Shown here piece after piece: positions 16,826-26,240 of a stretch of DNA of 64,000 nt. Position 1 is the first letter of the stretch. Every line of letters begins with the position of its first letter. Source of the stretch: Devosia ginsengisoli (GTDB lineage Bacteria > Pseudomonadota > Alphaproteobacteria > Rhizobiales > Devosiaceae); the NCBI RefSeq assembly GCF_007859655.1, contig NZ_CP042304.1:1736001-1800000 (forward strand), written 5' to 3'. Both the position numbers and the translations under genes were made by a program. Below the pieces are notes generated by a model, which saw nothing but the letters and a program-made list of their open reading frames with translations, ran no database searches and was not told the DNA's origin.

Positions 16826-18470
16826 AGAGCGCCTCCTTGAAGGGGGCTTCGCCCAGGCGACGATAGGCCTCGATGAAGGTTTCGTCGGCGCTGGTGCGGC
16901 GGGCGATATAGGTATCGACCAGCGTCTCGATGGCGCCGGGCACGTTTTCGGCTTCAAAGCCCGGCCCGATGATCTTGCCCACCGAAGCGTTCTCGGTGGC
17001 GTCGCCGCCCAGGGTGATCTGGTACAGCTCGCCGCCCTTCTTCTCCACACCCAGAATGCCGATATGGCCGACATGGTGGTGGCCGCAGGCATTGATGCAG
17101 CCGGAAATCTTGATCTTGAGATCGCCGATTTCGGCCTGGCGCTTGGGCTCGGCGAATTTGCGCGAAATTTCCTGCGCAATCGGGATCGAGCGGGCATTGG
17201 CCAGGGCACAGAAATCGAGGCCTGGGCAGCAGATCATGTCGGTGATGAGCCCGGTATTGCCCTCGGCGAGGTCGGCCGCGACCAGCGCGTCATAGACCGC
17301 GCGCAGGTCGGCAATGGCGACATGGGGCAGGACCAGGTTCTGCTCATGGGTGACGCGCAACTCGTCGAAGGAATAGCGCTCGGCCAGATCGGCCACGACA
17401 TCCATCTGCACATCGGTCGCGTCACCCGGCGCGCCGCCGACGGGCTTGAGCGAAACGGTGACCGAGGCATAGCCGGGCTGGCGATGCGAATTGATATTGT
17501 TGTCGAGCCAGCGGCCATAGGCCGGGTCGATGATGGATTCATAGGCCACATCGATTTTCGTGGCGGACTGGACCTTGAAGTCCGGCGCAGCGAAATAGGT
17601 GGTGATGCGGTCGACTTCCTCAGCCGGCAGGGTCAGCACGCCCCCGCGCACCTGGGCAAACTCGTTTTCCACCTGGCCCTTGATGGTCTCGAGACCCTCT
17701 TCGTGGACCAGGATCTTGATGCGCGCCTTGAACTTGTTGTCGCGGCGACCATAGCGGTTGTACACGCGCATGATGGATTCGAGGTAGGCGAGCAGGTGCT
17801 CGTTGGGCACGAAGCTGTTGATCAGCTTGGCGACGATGGGCGTGCGCCCGAGCCCGCCGCCGACCCAGACTTCCCAGCCGATATCGCCGGCCGCATTGGC
17901 TGCGGCCTGCAGGCCGATATCGTGGAAGCGGATGGCCGCCCGGTCATTGGGCGACCCGCTCATGCCGATCTTGAACTTGCGCGGCAGATAGCTGAATTCG
18001 GGATGCAGGCTCGACCATTGCCGGATGATCTCGGCCACGGGACGTGGATCGATGATTTCGTCGGCAGCGGCACCGGCGAACTGGTCGGTCGTGGTATTGC
18101 GGATGCAATTGCCCGAGGTCTGGATCGAGTGCATTTCCACCGAGCCCAGCTCGCGCAGAATCTCGGGCACATCCTTGAGCTTGGGCCAGTTGAACTGGAT
18201 GTTCTGGCGCGTGGTGAAATGGCCATAGCCGCGATCATAGGTGCGGGCGATATGGGCCAGCTTGCGCAACTGCCGCGACGACAGCGTGCCATAGGGCACC
18301 GCGATGCGCAGCATATAGGCGTGCAGCTGCAAGTAGAGCCCGTTCATCAGGCGCAGCGGGCGGAACTGGTCTTCGCTCAATTCGCCCGACAGGCGCCGGT
18401 TCACCTGGTCGGTAAACTGCGCGGTGCGGCCGGCAACGAAGGCCTCGTCGAATTCGTCATATCGATACAT
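16812..18470 (-). CDS. cysI: Siroheme nitrite/sulfite reductase, hemoprotein (CysI-like)
   Basis: This enzyme reduces sulfite to sulfide (or nitrite to ammonia) with a siroheme coupled to a 4Fe-4S cluster. The 552-aa protein has the signature cysteines C415/C421 (CPGLDFC) and C458/C462 (GCINAC), and the repeated ferredoxin-like and siroheme domains. The start is the ATG at 18470 (MYRYDEFDEA), overlapping DUF2849 by 14 nt. No CysJ flavoprotein is encoded here, so electrons probably come from ferredoxin; the operon neighbours encode a ferredoxin and its reductase. The cys context favours sulfite. Confidence 0.93.
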   Translation of the reverse strand: MYRYDEFDEAFVAGRTAQFTDQVNRRLSGELSEDQFRPLRLMNGLYLQLHAYMLRIAVPYGTLSSRQLRKLAHIARTYDRGYGHFTTRQNIQFNWPKLKDVPEILRELGSVEMHSIQTSGNCIRNTTTDQFAGAAADEIIDPRPVAEIIRQWSSLHPEFSYLPRKFKIGMSGSPNDRAAIRFHDIGLQAAANAAGDIGWEVWVGGGLGRTPIVAKLINSFVPNEHLLAYLESIMRVYNRYGRRDNKFKARIKILVHEEGLETIKGQVENEFAQVRGGVLTLPAEEVDRITTYFAAPDFKVQSATKIDVAYESIIDPAYGRWLDNNINSHRQPGYASVTVSLKPVGGAPGDATDVQMDVVADLAERYSFDELRVTHEQNLVLPHVAIADLRAVYDALVAADLAEGNTGLITDMICCPGLDFCALANARSIPIAQEISRKFAEPKRQAEIGDLKIKISGCINACGHHHVGHIGILGVEKKGGELYQITLGGDATENASVGKIIGPGFEAENVPGAIETLVDTYIARRTSADETFIEAYRRLGEAPFKEALYGAA

Positions 18471-18780
18471 GACCGTCCTCACCCAGATGCTGGCGGTCAA
18501 AGGCCCGGCCGTTCAAACTCAGCGGCGCGGTGGGACCTGCCGCCCTGATGCGTTCGCGCAGGCGCTTGGGCACGATCCTGCCGCCGTCATGGGACACATC
18601 CTCGATCTCGACACTGACAATGCGGCCGCCCGCCTTGGTGGCGGCCAGCGCGGCATCGCGCGCTTCGGCGTCGTCCTGCGAAAAGAGACGCGCCGCCTGC
18701 AGGTCCTCGACCCAGCGATTGGTGGCATCGAGATAGACCGTGCCGCCCGATATCAGTTCGTTGCCTGTCAGAATTTCCAT
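18457..18780 (-). CDS. DUF2849 domain protein
   Basis: This is a 107-aa protein of the DUF2849 family, found between cysG and the sulfite reductase in many alphaproteobacteria. No catalytic motif is visible. It has an N-terminal segment (GGTVYLDATNRWVEDL) followed by an Ala-rich helical region. It starts 4 nt after cysG and overlaps cysI. A role in sulfite reduction is inferred from location only. Confidence 0.88.
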   Translation of the reverse strand: MEILTGNELISGGTVYLDATNRWVEDLQAARLFSQDDAEARDAALAATKAGGRIVSVEIEDVSHDGGRIVPKRLRERIRAAGPTAPLSLNGRAFDRQHLGEDGHVSI

Positions 18781-18784
18781 GTCG

Positions 18785-20176
18785 TCACGCTACCCTGAAG
18801 CTCTGCGCGGCCAATTGGGCAGCGTCTGCCCAATCGCCGGCCGCAACCGCCTCGCCTACGAAAATGATTGCCGGACCGTCGCTGAACGTGACCTGACCGG
18901 CCGAGAGGGCACCCAGCGTGCCCGCATACGTGGATTTGTCGGCCCGGCCGGCATTGACCACGATGCCGACAGGCAAGGTCGGCGCCGCGCCATGGGCGAT
19001 CAGCCTTGCGGCGACGTCTGATGCGATGGACTTGCCCATATAGAGCGCCAGCGTGAGGCCCGACTGCGCCAGCGCGGCCCAATGGGTGAGTTCGCCGTCG
19101 TCGGCGCCATGGGCCGTGGCCATGATGAAGCCCGATGACACCTTGCGCAGGGTGACCGGGGTCGCCGTATCGGCGGCGGCGGCCAGGGCAGCGCTGATAC
19201 CCGGCACGATCTGCCAGGCGATGCCGGCCTTGCGCAAGGCGGCGACTTCCTCGCCGGCACGGCCGAAAATCATCGGGTCGCCGGATTTGAGGCGGGCGAC
19301 GCGCTTGCCCTGCCCCGCCAACCGCACGATCAGCGTATTGATCTGCGCCTGGCTAAAGCTGTGATGGCCCTTGGCCTTGCCGACATCGATCCGTTCGGCA
19401 TCGCGCCGACCCATGTCGATGACAACGGACGGAACCAGTTGGTCATGCACGATGACATCGGCTTCCTGCAGGAGGCGCTGGGCGCGCAGGGTGAGCAGGT
19501 CTTCCGAGCCGGGGCCAGCGCCGATGAGCCAGACCACGCCCTGCCCTTCGGCGCGGGCATGGGCAGCCAGCAGGGTTTCGGCGGCCTCGAGGCCCTGCCC
19601 GCGCGCTTCTGCCGCCTCGATTTCGGGCGAAGTCACCAGCGCTTCATAGAAGCGGCGGCGGGCGGGGCCATCGTGAATCAAGTTCTCAGCGGCATGGCGC
19701 AAGCGCCCGGCGAGGCTAGCAATTTTGCCGAGGCGCGGCGACAGCATGGCCTCGATGCGGGCACGCACCAGCCGGGCCAGAACCGGCGCATCGCCCTCGG
19801 TGGAAATGGCCACGGTAAGCGGCGCGCGATCGACGATGGAGGGTGTGTAGAAATCGCATTCGGCCGGCACATCGACCACGTTGAGCGGAATGCCGCGGGC
19901 CCGCGCTTCGGCCTTGGCGAGGTCGGCATCGGGGCCTTCCTCGGCGACAAAGAGCAGAGCCGCATTGTCGAGATCGGCGGGCACGAAGGCGCGCTCGATC
20001 ACCTCGACAGCAAAGGCGCTGAAATCAGCCTCGATGTGGCGGGAGATAATGACTACCGAAGCAGTCGTCTTAGTTACCAACCGGACCTTGTTGAGGGCTT
20101 CATCACCACCGCCGAGGACGACGATGCGTTGACCCTGTACTTTGTAGCTCAACGGAAATGTGTTGAGTTGACCCAT
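18785..20176 (-). CDS. cysG: Siroheme synthase CysG (fused)
   Basis: CysG makes siroheme from uroporphyrinogen III. The N-terminal about 210 residues form the precorrin-2 dehydrogenase/ferrochelatase (NAD motif VVLGGGDEALNKVRLV). The C-terminal about 250 residues are the uroporphyrinogen-III methyltransferase (GAGPGSEDLLTL, then VIVHDQLV and LKSGDPMIFGRAGEE). Total length of 463 aa matches the E. coli enzyme. It heads the leftward sulfur operon and provides the cofactor for the adjacent siroheme reductase. Confidence 0.96.
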   Translation of the reverse strand: MGQLNTFPLSYKVQGQRIVVLGGGDEALNKVRLVTKTTASVVIISRHIEADFSAFAVEVIERAFVPADLDNAALLFVAEEGPDADLAKAEARARGIPLNVVDVPAECDFYTPSIVDRAPLTVAISTEGDAPVLARLVRARIEAMLSPRLGKIASLAGRLRHAAENLIHDGPARRRFYEALVTSPEIEAAEARGQGLEAAETLLAAHARAEGQGVVWLIGAGPGSEDLLTLRAQRLLQEADVIVHDQLVPSVVIDMGRRDAERIDVGKAKGHHSFSQAQINTLIVRLAGQGKRVARLKSGDPMIFGRAGEEVAALRKAGIAWQIVPGISAALAAAADTATPVTLRKVSSGFIMATAHGADDGELTHWAALAQSGLTLALYMGKSIASDVAARLIAHGAAPTLPVGIVVNAGRADKSTYAGTLGALSAGQVTFSDGPAIIFVGEAVAAGDWADAAQLAAQSFRVA

Positions 20177-20412
20177 TGGAACCCTGATTGTGCGTAGCAG
20201 GAAAATAATCCAAACCAGCCCATCGCGACAAGACGTTGAAATTCAATAGCTTTTATATTTCCCTGTGAAGGGCCGCCGTGGAATGCCACCTATGGCTTTG
20301 GCGCATAGAAGCTAAATGAATCTGCGGGCGGGGGAGCGGGAGAAATTTTTGCGCGCCGGACGCGGGTCCGGAAATACGGCGGCGCCGCGGCGGCGGGAAG
20401 GAAAGGCATGAA

Positions 20413-20856
20413 ATGACGGCGAAGCACCTGGCGCTTGCTGTGATCGCGCTGGCACTGGCCACATCAGCCGTTTCGGCGCTGACCCCGTTTCCAAAGCCCG
20501 AACCAACGGACGACGTCGCCAATGCCCATGCCCACGCCTTTGCCGGTTCATGGGCCATCCGAAATCCGACCATGACAATGGGCGAGCCCGATCGCAGCCT
20601 GGCCATCTGCCGCCTGCCCATACGCATCGAGGCGATGGGCGACAAAACGATGATCTACTACCAGCCGGGCGAGACCCGGTCCGGAACCATGCTGACATTG
20701 CGGGCTATCGAAGGTGGCACGCTATGGATACCCGATGACGGCAGCGACAGCGACTTCGCCTTCTGGGTCAGCCGGGATGCGTTCTATTTCTACGACGACG
20801 TTCCCACCCGGGATGCAGAATGGGGGCACCCCCATATATTCACGCGCTGCGACTAG
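20413..20856 (+). CDS. Hypothetical secreted protein, 147 aa
   Basis: A signal peptide is clear (a hydrophobic stretch at about 4-20, [14 protein letters not shown], with cleavage near residue 22). The mature part is about 125 residues, contains two cysteines (C63 and C146) and no domain I recognise. It has a good Shine-Dalgarno sequence (ggaaggaaa). It diverges from cysG across 236 bp and its end overlaps the convergent ferredoxin gene by 4 nt. The function is unknown. Confidence 0.8.
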   Translation: MTAKHLALAVIALALATSAVSALTPFPKPEPTDDVANAHAHAFAGSWAIRNPTMTMGEPDRSLAICRLPIRIEAMGDKTMIYYQPGETRSGTMLTLRAIEGGTLWIPDDGSDSDFAFWVSRDAFYFYDDVPTRDAEWGHPHIFTRCD

Positions 20857-21173
20857 CCCTGCCGGCTGGGAACATGCACGACGAGGCCATCCAGCTCGTC
20901 CTTGACCTTGATCTGGCAGGACAGGCGGCTCTGGGCTTTCACGTCGAAGGCGAAATCGAGCATGTCTTCTTCCATGTTCGACGGGCCGCCGACCGTTTCG
21001 GTCCAGGCGTCATCGACATAGACATGGCAGGTGGCGCAGGTGCATGCGCCGCCGCATTCGGCGACAATGCCGGGAATGCCGTTCATGATGGCGGTTTCCA
21101 TCACCGTGGCGCCGTTTTCGCCCTCGGTTTCGATGCGTTCGCCGTCCTGCTGGACGAATGTGATCTTGGTCAT
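20853..21173 (-). CDS. 2Fe-2S ferredoxin (second paralogue)
   Basis: This is a 106-aa adrenodoxin-type ferredoxin. Ligands are C40, C46 and C49 ([11 protein letters not shown]) and C86 (LSCQI); an extra C44 lies in the loop. It has the same length and pattern as the ferredoxin at 14117-14437 and is clearly its paralogue. The start is the ATG at 21173; a longer in-frame extension reaches into the methyltransferase and is not used. It stands alone, on the far side of the cys operon from its paralogue. Confidence 0.92.
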   Translation of the reverse strand: MTKITFVQQDGERIETEGENGATVMETAIMNGIPGIVAECGGACTCATCHVYVDDAWTETVGGPSNMEEDMLDFAFDVKAQSRLSCQIKVKDELDGLVVHVPSRQG

Positions 21174-21252
21174 GGTGTCTTCGGGCTTGCTGATTGCATC
21201 GTATATAGGCGATGGGCGGGGATTTAAAAAGCCATAGCTTGGAAAAGCTCTC

Positions 21253-22428
21253 CTACAGGCCCAGCAAGCCTTCCAGATAATGCCGCTCCACGCCGAACAG
21301 CGCCTTGGTCTCGGCGATCTGTTTGAGCACGGCATCGCGATCCCGCCCGGCCCATCCATCCTTTTCGGCGACGACAAGGTTGTTCTTGGGCGTATGGGCG
21401 TCCGAGACGAATTCGAACACCTTGACCCGATAGCCACTGAGTTCGAGCAGCAGGGCGCGCAAAGTGTCGGTGACCATTTCGGCCTGGCGTTCGAGGAAGA
21501 TGCCGTGGCGCAGCAGGACGCCGAGTTCGGTCGCGGGCTTGCCAGCTTCCATCTGGCGGCGGATCTGCTTGTGGCAGCAGGGGGCGACGGCGATCAGCGC
21601 GGCGCCGGCCTTGATGCCCTGGTAGATGGCGTCATCGGTGGCGGTATCGCAGGCATGGAGCGCGATGACGGCATCGGCGCCAGCGGCGTCATAGTCGAGG
21701 ATGGTGCCGGGCACGAAGCTGAGGCCAGTAAAACCCGAGGCGGCGGCGGTGGCATTGCCGTCGGCGACCAGCTTGTCGCGCAGCTCGACGCCGATGATCT
21801 CGGCGGGGCGATTGGCGACATTGGCGAGGTAGTCGTAGAGCGCGAAATCGAGATAGCCCTTGCCGGCGCCCATATCGATTATGCGGGGCTTGTCGGCCTT
21901 GATGGCTTGAATCAATGGCGCGAAAATCTCGACCATCTTGTTGATTTGCCTGAACTTGTCCTGCGCGTCGTTGCGGACCTGACCGTCCTTGCCCGTGATG
22001 CCTAGGGCGTGGAGCCAGGGCTTGTCGGTGGCGGTCAGCGGGCGGTTCTTGGCGCGATCATGCCCGGTCGAGGGCGCTGCCCTGCCAGTCACTTCGCTGC
22101 GCTTGAGGCGGACTTTGTCGCCATTGCGTTCGAAGGTGAGGTCGAATTCGGTGGTGGCCAGGCGGGCGCTGCGGAATTCGTCGCGCAGGGCGGTGCGCAG
22201 ATTGCCCAGCGCCTCGGGCTGGATCTGGTTCTTGATGATGTCGCGCGTCTTGTAGTGGAAGGTGAAGCTGAACTTCTCCACGCCCTTGGCGACGATCTTC
22301 TTGATGTCGATGCTCTTGAGGTCGGCTTCGCTGCCATGATAGCCGCCCAGCTTCAGCCCCACCAGCGTATTGCCGGCAAAGGCTGCCTTCACGGCGGTCA
22401 GGAATTCCTCGATGCGCTCGGTGCTCAA
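21253..22428 (-). CDS. SAM-dependent methyltransferase (Methyltransf_32-like)
   Basis: This is a class I methyltransferase. The SAM-binding glycine loop is [18 protein letters not shown] in the middle, followed by an acidic [10 protein letters not shown] strand. A later stretch, VAPCCHKQ, marks this family. The N-terminal about 170 residues are helical and their role is unknown. I use a TTG at 22428 that overlaps the prfC stop (atTGA), giving 391 aa; there is no ATG at a suitable place. The substrate, possibly rRNA or tRNA, is not known. Confidence 0.82.
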   Translation of the reverse strand: MSTERIEEFLTAVKAAFAGNTLVGLKLGGYHGSEADLKSIDIKKIVAKGVEKFSFTFHYKTRDIIKNQIQPEALGNLRTALRDEFRSARLATTEFDLTFERNGDKVRLKRSEVTGRAAPSTGHDRAKNRPLTATDKPWLHALGITGKDGQVRNDAQDKFRQINKMVEIFAPLIQAIKADKPRIIDMGAGKGYLDFALYDYLANVANRPAEIIGVELRDKLVADGNATAAASGFTGLSFVPGTILDYDAAGADAVIALHACDTATDDAIYQGIKAGAALIAVAPCCHKQIRRQMEAGKPATELGVLLRHGIFLERQAEMVTDTLRALLLELSGYRVKVFEFVSDAHTPKNNLVVAEKDGWAGRDRDAVLKQIAETKALFGVERHYLEGLLGL

Positions 22429-24026
22429 TGCCGTTCCTTGGTGGTGAGGAAGCGGATATTGGGGAAATCCTGCTTGGCACGATCGGCCCACCAGGCGTTT
22501 TGCGCCAGGAAGACCGGCGCGCCGGTGCGATCCTCAGCCACATTCATCTTCTGGGCGGTGATGAAGCGGTCCAGTTCCTTGGGATCATCGCTCTCGATCC
22601 AGCGGGCGACCTCGTAGTTGAGGCTCTCGAAGGTGATCGGCACGCCATATTCCTTGGCGACGCGACTGGACAGCACTTCGAGCTGGAGCTGGCCGACCAC
22701 GCCGACGATCCAGTCGGCGCCGACCATGCGGCGGAACACCTGGGTGACGCCCTCCTCGGAGAGGTCGCTGAGGGCCTTGGCCATCTGCTTGGTCTTCATG
22801 TGATCGGTGAGACGCACGCGGCGGATGATTTCCGGGGCGAAATTGGGAATGCCGGTGACGTTGATCGTGGCGCCTTCGGTGAGTGTATCGCCGACTGACA
22901 GGGTACCGTGATTGGGGATGCCGACAATGTCGCCGGCCACGGCCTGTTCGGCCAGTTCGCGGTCATTGCCGAAAAAGAACATGGGGTTGGAGACAGCCAT
23001 ATCCTTGCCGGAGCGCACATTCTTGAGGCGCATGCCGCGGGTAAAGGTGCCCGAGCACAGGCGGACGAAGGCGATGCGGTCGCGGTGATTGGCGTCCATA
23101 TTCGCCTGCACCTTGAACACGAACCCGGTGACCTTTTTCTCGCTCGGCGCGATGGGCGCGGGAATGGCCGGCTGCGGACGCGGCTCGGGGCCCCATTCGC
23201 CCAGGGTGCGCAACAGTTCGGCGACGCCGATGCCCTTGAGGGCCGAGCCGAACAGGACGGGGCTCAGATGCCCGGCATGGAAAGTTTCGAGATCGAATTG
23301 CGGCAGCATGGCCGTGGCCATTTCCAGCGTTTCCAGCGCCACCATGAAGACCGGATCATCGACCAGCTTTTCGTTATCGAGCAGGTCTTCGATGGCGTCG
23401 AATTCCGCAATGGGCTTGCCCTGGGGGCTGAGCACGCGCTTTTCGAACAGGTCGAGATAGCCATGGAAATCGACGCCCTGGCCGATGGGCCAGAGCACCG
23501 GCGTCAGATCGAGCGCCAGCTTGCCCTGGATTTCATCGATCAGGTCGAGCGGGCTGAGGCCCTCGCGATCCACCTTGTTGATGAAGGTGATGATGGGAAT
23601 GTCGCGCAGGCGGCAGACTTCGAAGAGTTTCAGCGTCTGGCTCTCGATGCCCTTGGCGGCGTCGATGACCATGATGGCCGCGTCCACGGCGGTCAGCGTG
23701 CGGTAGGTGTCTTCCGAGAAGTCCGAGTGGCCGGGCGTATCGAGCAGGTTGAGGGTGAGCCCGTCATATTCGAAGGTCATCACCGACGAGGTGATGGAAA
23801 TGCCGCGCTGCTGCTCCATCTCCATCCAGTCCGAACGGGTCGAGCGCACACCGGACTTGCCGCGCACCGCACCGGCCGACTGGATGGCGCCGGCGGCCGC
23901 CAGCAGGCGTTCGGTCAGCGTCGTCTTGCCGGCGTCCGGGTGCGAAATGATCGCAAAGGTGCGGCGGGTGCGGAACGGCTCGGCATTGGCCCGGGGCGAA
24001 ACCTCGGCGGCGGAGGAAAGGGACAT
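22425..24026 (-). CDS. prfC: Peptide chain release factor 3
   Basis: RF3 is a GTPase that recycles RF1 and RF2 from the ribosome. The 533-aa protein starts at the ATG at 24026 (MSLSSAAEVS). The GTP-binding motifs are in place: SHPDAGKTTLTE (G1), DTPGHSDF (G3) and NKVDRE (G4). Domains 2 and 3 follow in the normal order, and the length fits E. coli RF3 (529 aa). The stop overlaps the methyltransferase start. Confidence 0.95.
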   Translation of the reverse strand: MSLSSAAEVSPRANAEPFRTRRTFAIISHPDAGKTTLTERLLAAAGAIQSAGAVRGKSGVRSTRSDWMEMEQQRGISITSSVMTFEYDGLTLNLLDTPGHSDFSEDTYRTLTAVDAAIMVIDAAKGIESQTLKLFEVCRLRDIPIITFINKVDREGLSPLDLIDEIQGKLALDLTPVLWPIGQGVDFHGYLDLFEKRVLSPQGKPIAEFDAIEDLLDNEKLVDDPVFMVALETLEMATAMLPQFDLETFHAGHLSPVLFGSALKGIGVAELLRTLGEWGPEPRPQPAIPAPIAPSEKKVTGFVFKVQANMDANHRDRIAFVRLCSGTFTRGMRLKNVRSGKDMAVSNPMFFFGNDRELAEQAVAGDIVGIPNHGTLSVGDTLTEGATINVTGIPNFAPEIIRRVRLTDHMKTKQMAKALSDLSEEGVTQVFRRMVGADWIVGVVGQLQLEVLSSRVAKEYGVPITFESLNYEVARWIESDDPKELDRFITAQKMNVAEDRTGAPVFLAQNAWWADRAKQDFPNIRFLTTKERH

Positions 24027-24201
24027 CGGTACTGCTGAATGTTGGGCCGCCGCCACCAGGGCGCAGCACGTCAAATATTGGGGCGCTCTATATGCTTTGA
24101 CGGCCGTCCGGTCAAACCACCCTGCCGCGATGAGGCCCCTGACATTGCGCCCCGATACGGGCCGCGGTAACCTGGCAGGGCAATCACCGCCGAGGTCGAT
24201 C

Positions 24202-24891
24202 GTGCATCAGGTAGAGCGACGCCACGACGTTCATCCGCTGGTCCAGTCGGTAACGCACCGCGTGTTCACCACGGCCGGGGTGGTGGAATTCCTGCCCGAC
24301 CACTGCTGGGACATCACCTTCATCCGCAACCGGCAGGGCACGTTCGTGCTGCGCACCGGGCTGACGACGCGCCCTGTCCAGTTCGACGTGGAGCCGGGCG
24401 ACGAGAACTTCGCCATCGCCTTCAAGCCCTTTGCCTTCATGCCACTGATGCCGGGCGAGCTGATGCGCGACGAAGGCGTGATGCTCGACATGGCCGGGCC
24501 GGATCGCTTCATGCTGGGAGTGCAGAGCTTTGAAATTCCGCGGCTGGATAGTGTCGAGGATTTCGTGCGGCGGCTGATCGGGACCGAGGCGGTGGAGACC
24601 AATCGCCTGGTGGCTTCGGTCGTGTCCGGCCATCCCGATGCGGCGACCGAGCGCACTTTGCAGCGGCATTTCCTCAAGACGACAGGCATGACGCTCAAGA
24701 CTTATGGGCAGATCGCGCGGGCACGGCGGGCGCTGACGATACTGGCCGAGGGAGTGCCGGCAGCCGAGGTCGCTTATGCCCTCGGCTATGCGGACCAGCC
24801 GCATCTCATCCGCTCGCTGCGCACCTTCATGGGCACGACGCCCGGACAGGTTGCCCGGGCGCCGCAAGGCGATTTCAGCGCAACCGGCTGA
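24202..24891 (+). CDS. AraC-family transcriptional regulator
   Basis: The C-terminal about 90 residues form the double helix-turn-helix of the AraC family (TLQRHFLKTTGMTLKTY and ALGYADQPHLIRSLRTF). The N-terminal part is a DUF6597-like sensor domain. I choose a GTG at 24202 because gagg stands 7 nt before it; an in-frame ATG at 24130 would add 24 residues but lacks a ribosome-binding site. It diverges from prfC and its 3' end overlaps the convergent epoxide hydrolase by 17 nt. It may regulate that hydrolase. Confidence 0.88.
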   Translation: MHQVERRHDVHPLVQSVTHRVFTTAGVVEFLPDHCWDITFIRNRQGTFVLRTGLTTRPVQFDVEPGDENFAIAFKPFAFMPLMPGELMRDEGVMLDMAGPDRFMLGVQSFEIPRLDSVEDFVRRLIGTEAVETNRLVASVVSGHPDAATERTLQRHFLKTTGMTLKTYGQIARARRALTILAEGVPAAEVAYALGYADQPHLIRSLRTFMGTTPGQVARAPQGDFSATG

Positions 24892-26005
24892 AGAAGGACT
24901 GCATATCAGCCACCAGCGCTTCGGAAGCATCGGCCGCCGCGAAGTGACCGCCGCTCTCCATTTCGGTCCACTGCACGATATTGCTGAACGAACGTTCGGC
25001 GAAGGTACGGACCGAGCGGAAGTCATTGGCGAAGGAGGCAACGGCGGTCGGTACGGCGGTGGGGATTTCGCGGTAGCCGCCGCCGGTCTGCGACCCTTCG
25101 AGGAAGAAATTGCCCTGCCCGCTGCCCGAAGCGGTGAACCAGAAGATCGCGGTATTGGTCAGGAACAGCTCGCGGTCGAACGATGTTGCCGCCTCGCCTT
25201 CGAAGCCGAAGAACAGTTCGGCATTCCAGGCCAGTTGGGCCACCGGAGAATCCACCAGGCCATAGGCCAGCGTGCCGGGGCGCTTGGACTGGATATCGGC
25301 ATAGCCATTGTATTTCTGGAACTTTTCCAGATTGGCGAAGCCGGCCAGTTCGAACGGGCTCAGCATATCCATTTCGCCCGGTGCGCCGGAGGGGAAGGCG
25401 AAGACCTGCTGCAGATGGACACCCATCAGGCCTTTCGGATTGAGAATGGCCAATTCGCGTGACACCAGCGCGCCGGCATCGCCGCCCTGGGCGCCGTAGC
25501 TGGTATAGCCAAGGCGCTTCATCAGCACGTCCCAGGCAGCGGCGGTGCGCACCGGCTCCCAGCCGGGGCCGGCCAGCGGCGTCGAGAAGCCGTAGCCGGG
25601 CAGCGAGGGGATGACGAGGTGGAAGGCCTGCGCACCAGGCTTGCCATGGGCGGCCGGATTGGTCAGCGGGCCGATGACCGGTAGATATTCGACAAAGCTC
25701 GACGGCCAGCCATGGGTCAGCACCAGCGGGATGGCATCAGGCTCGGGCGAGCGGATATGGAGGAAATGGATGGTCTGGCCATCGATCTCGGTCAGGAATT
25801 GCGGATAGGCGTTGAGCTTGTCCTCCCAGGCGCGCCAATCATATGAATTGAGCCACTGCTCGGCCAGTTCGCGGATGAAGTGGACGGGCTGGCCGTGGCT
25901 CCAGTCGCGGGAAAAGGTGTCCGGGAAGCGGGCATGGCGCAACCGCTGCTGCAGGTCGTCGAGCTGGGTGGCGTCGATGGCGATCTTGAACGGGGTGATG
26001 GTCAT
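24875..26005 (-). CDS. Epoxide hydrolase (EHN domain, alpha/beta-hydrolase fold)
   Basis: This enzyme probably opens epoxides to diols. The N-terminal about 110 residues match the epoxide-hydrolase N-terminal (EHN) domain (PFKIAIDATQLDDLQQRL). The alpha/beta-hydrolase core has the oxyanion-hole motif LTHGWPSS and the nucleophile elbow GAQGGDAGA with its Asp. A His near the C-terminus (SGGHFAA) completes the set. The ATG at 26005 gives 376 aa. It ends convergently against the AraC gene. Juvenile-hormone-type or xenobiotic substrates are possible. Confidence 0.9.
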   Translation of the reverse strand: MTITPFKIAIDATQLDDLQQRLRHARFPDTFSRDWSHGQPVHFIRELAEQWLNSYDWRAWEDKLNAYPQFLTEIDGQTIHFLHIRSPEPDAIPLVLTHGWPSSFVEYLPVIGPLTNPAAHGKPGAQAFHLVIPSLPGYGFSTPLAGPGWEPVRTAAAWDVLMKRLGYTSYGAQGGDAGALVSRELAILNPKGLMGVHLQQVFAFPSGAPGEMDMLSPFELAGFANLEKFQKYNGYADIQSKRPGTLAYGLVDSPVAQLAWNAELFFGFEGEAATSFDRELFLTNTAIFWFTASGSGQGNFFLEGSQTGGGYREIPTAVPTAVASFANDFRSVRTFAERSFSNIVQWTEMESGGHFAAADASEALVADMQSFFSRLR

Positions 26006-26103
26006 TTGTCGATCCTCGCTGTGGCTGGCTTCGACCTCCGAAGCCCTGCCCCGGTTGTAGGCAGAGGAGGCGCGGCGGGATTGAAGATTTCCGACAAACG
26101 GGG

Positions 26104-26236
26104 GTGCCACGCCCTCGTGGTTCGAGGCGCTGAAGAAGCGCACCTCACCATGAGGGCTACTGAGGCCGCAGAGTTCAAAGTAGCCCTCATGGTGAGGCGG
26201 GAGCGTAGTGACCCTCGAACCACGGGACCGTGCCAC
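26104..26236. repeat. Long palindromic intergenic repeat, family A copy 1
   Basis: This element of about 130 bp folds on itself: the outer arms are gtgccacgccctcgtggttcg and its partner cgaaccacgggaccgtgccac, and inner arms around cctcaccatgagggcta pair with tagccctcatggtgagg. It is strongly similar to the copy at 33059-33186, some 7 kb away, especially in the first 50 bases. No transposase or flanking target duplication is seen. Confidence 0.85.
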
Positions 26237-26240
26237 AGGG

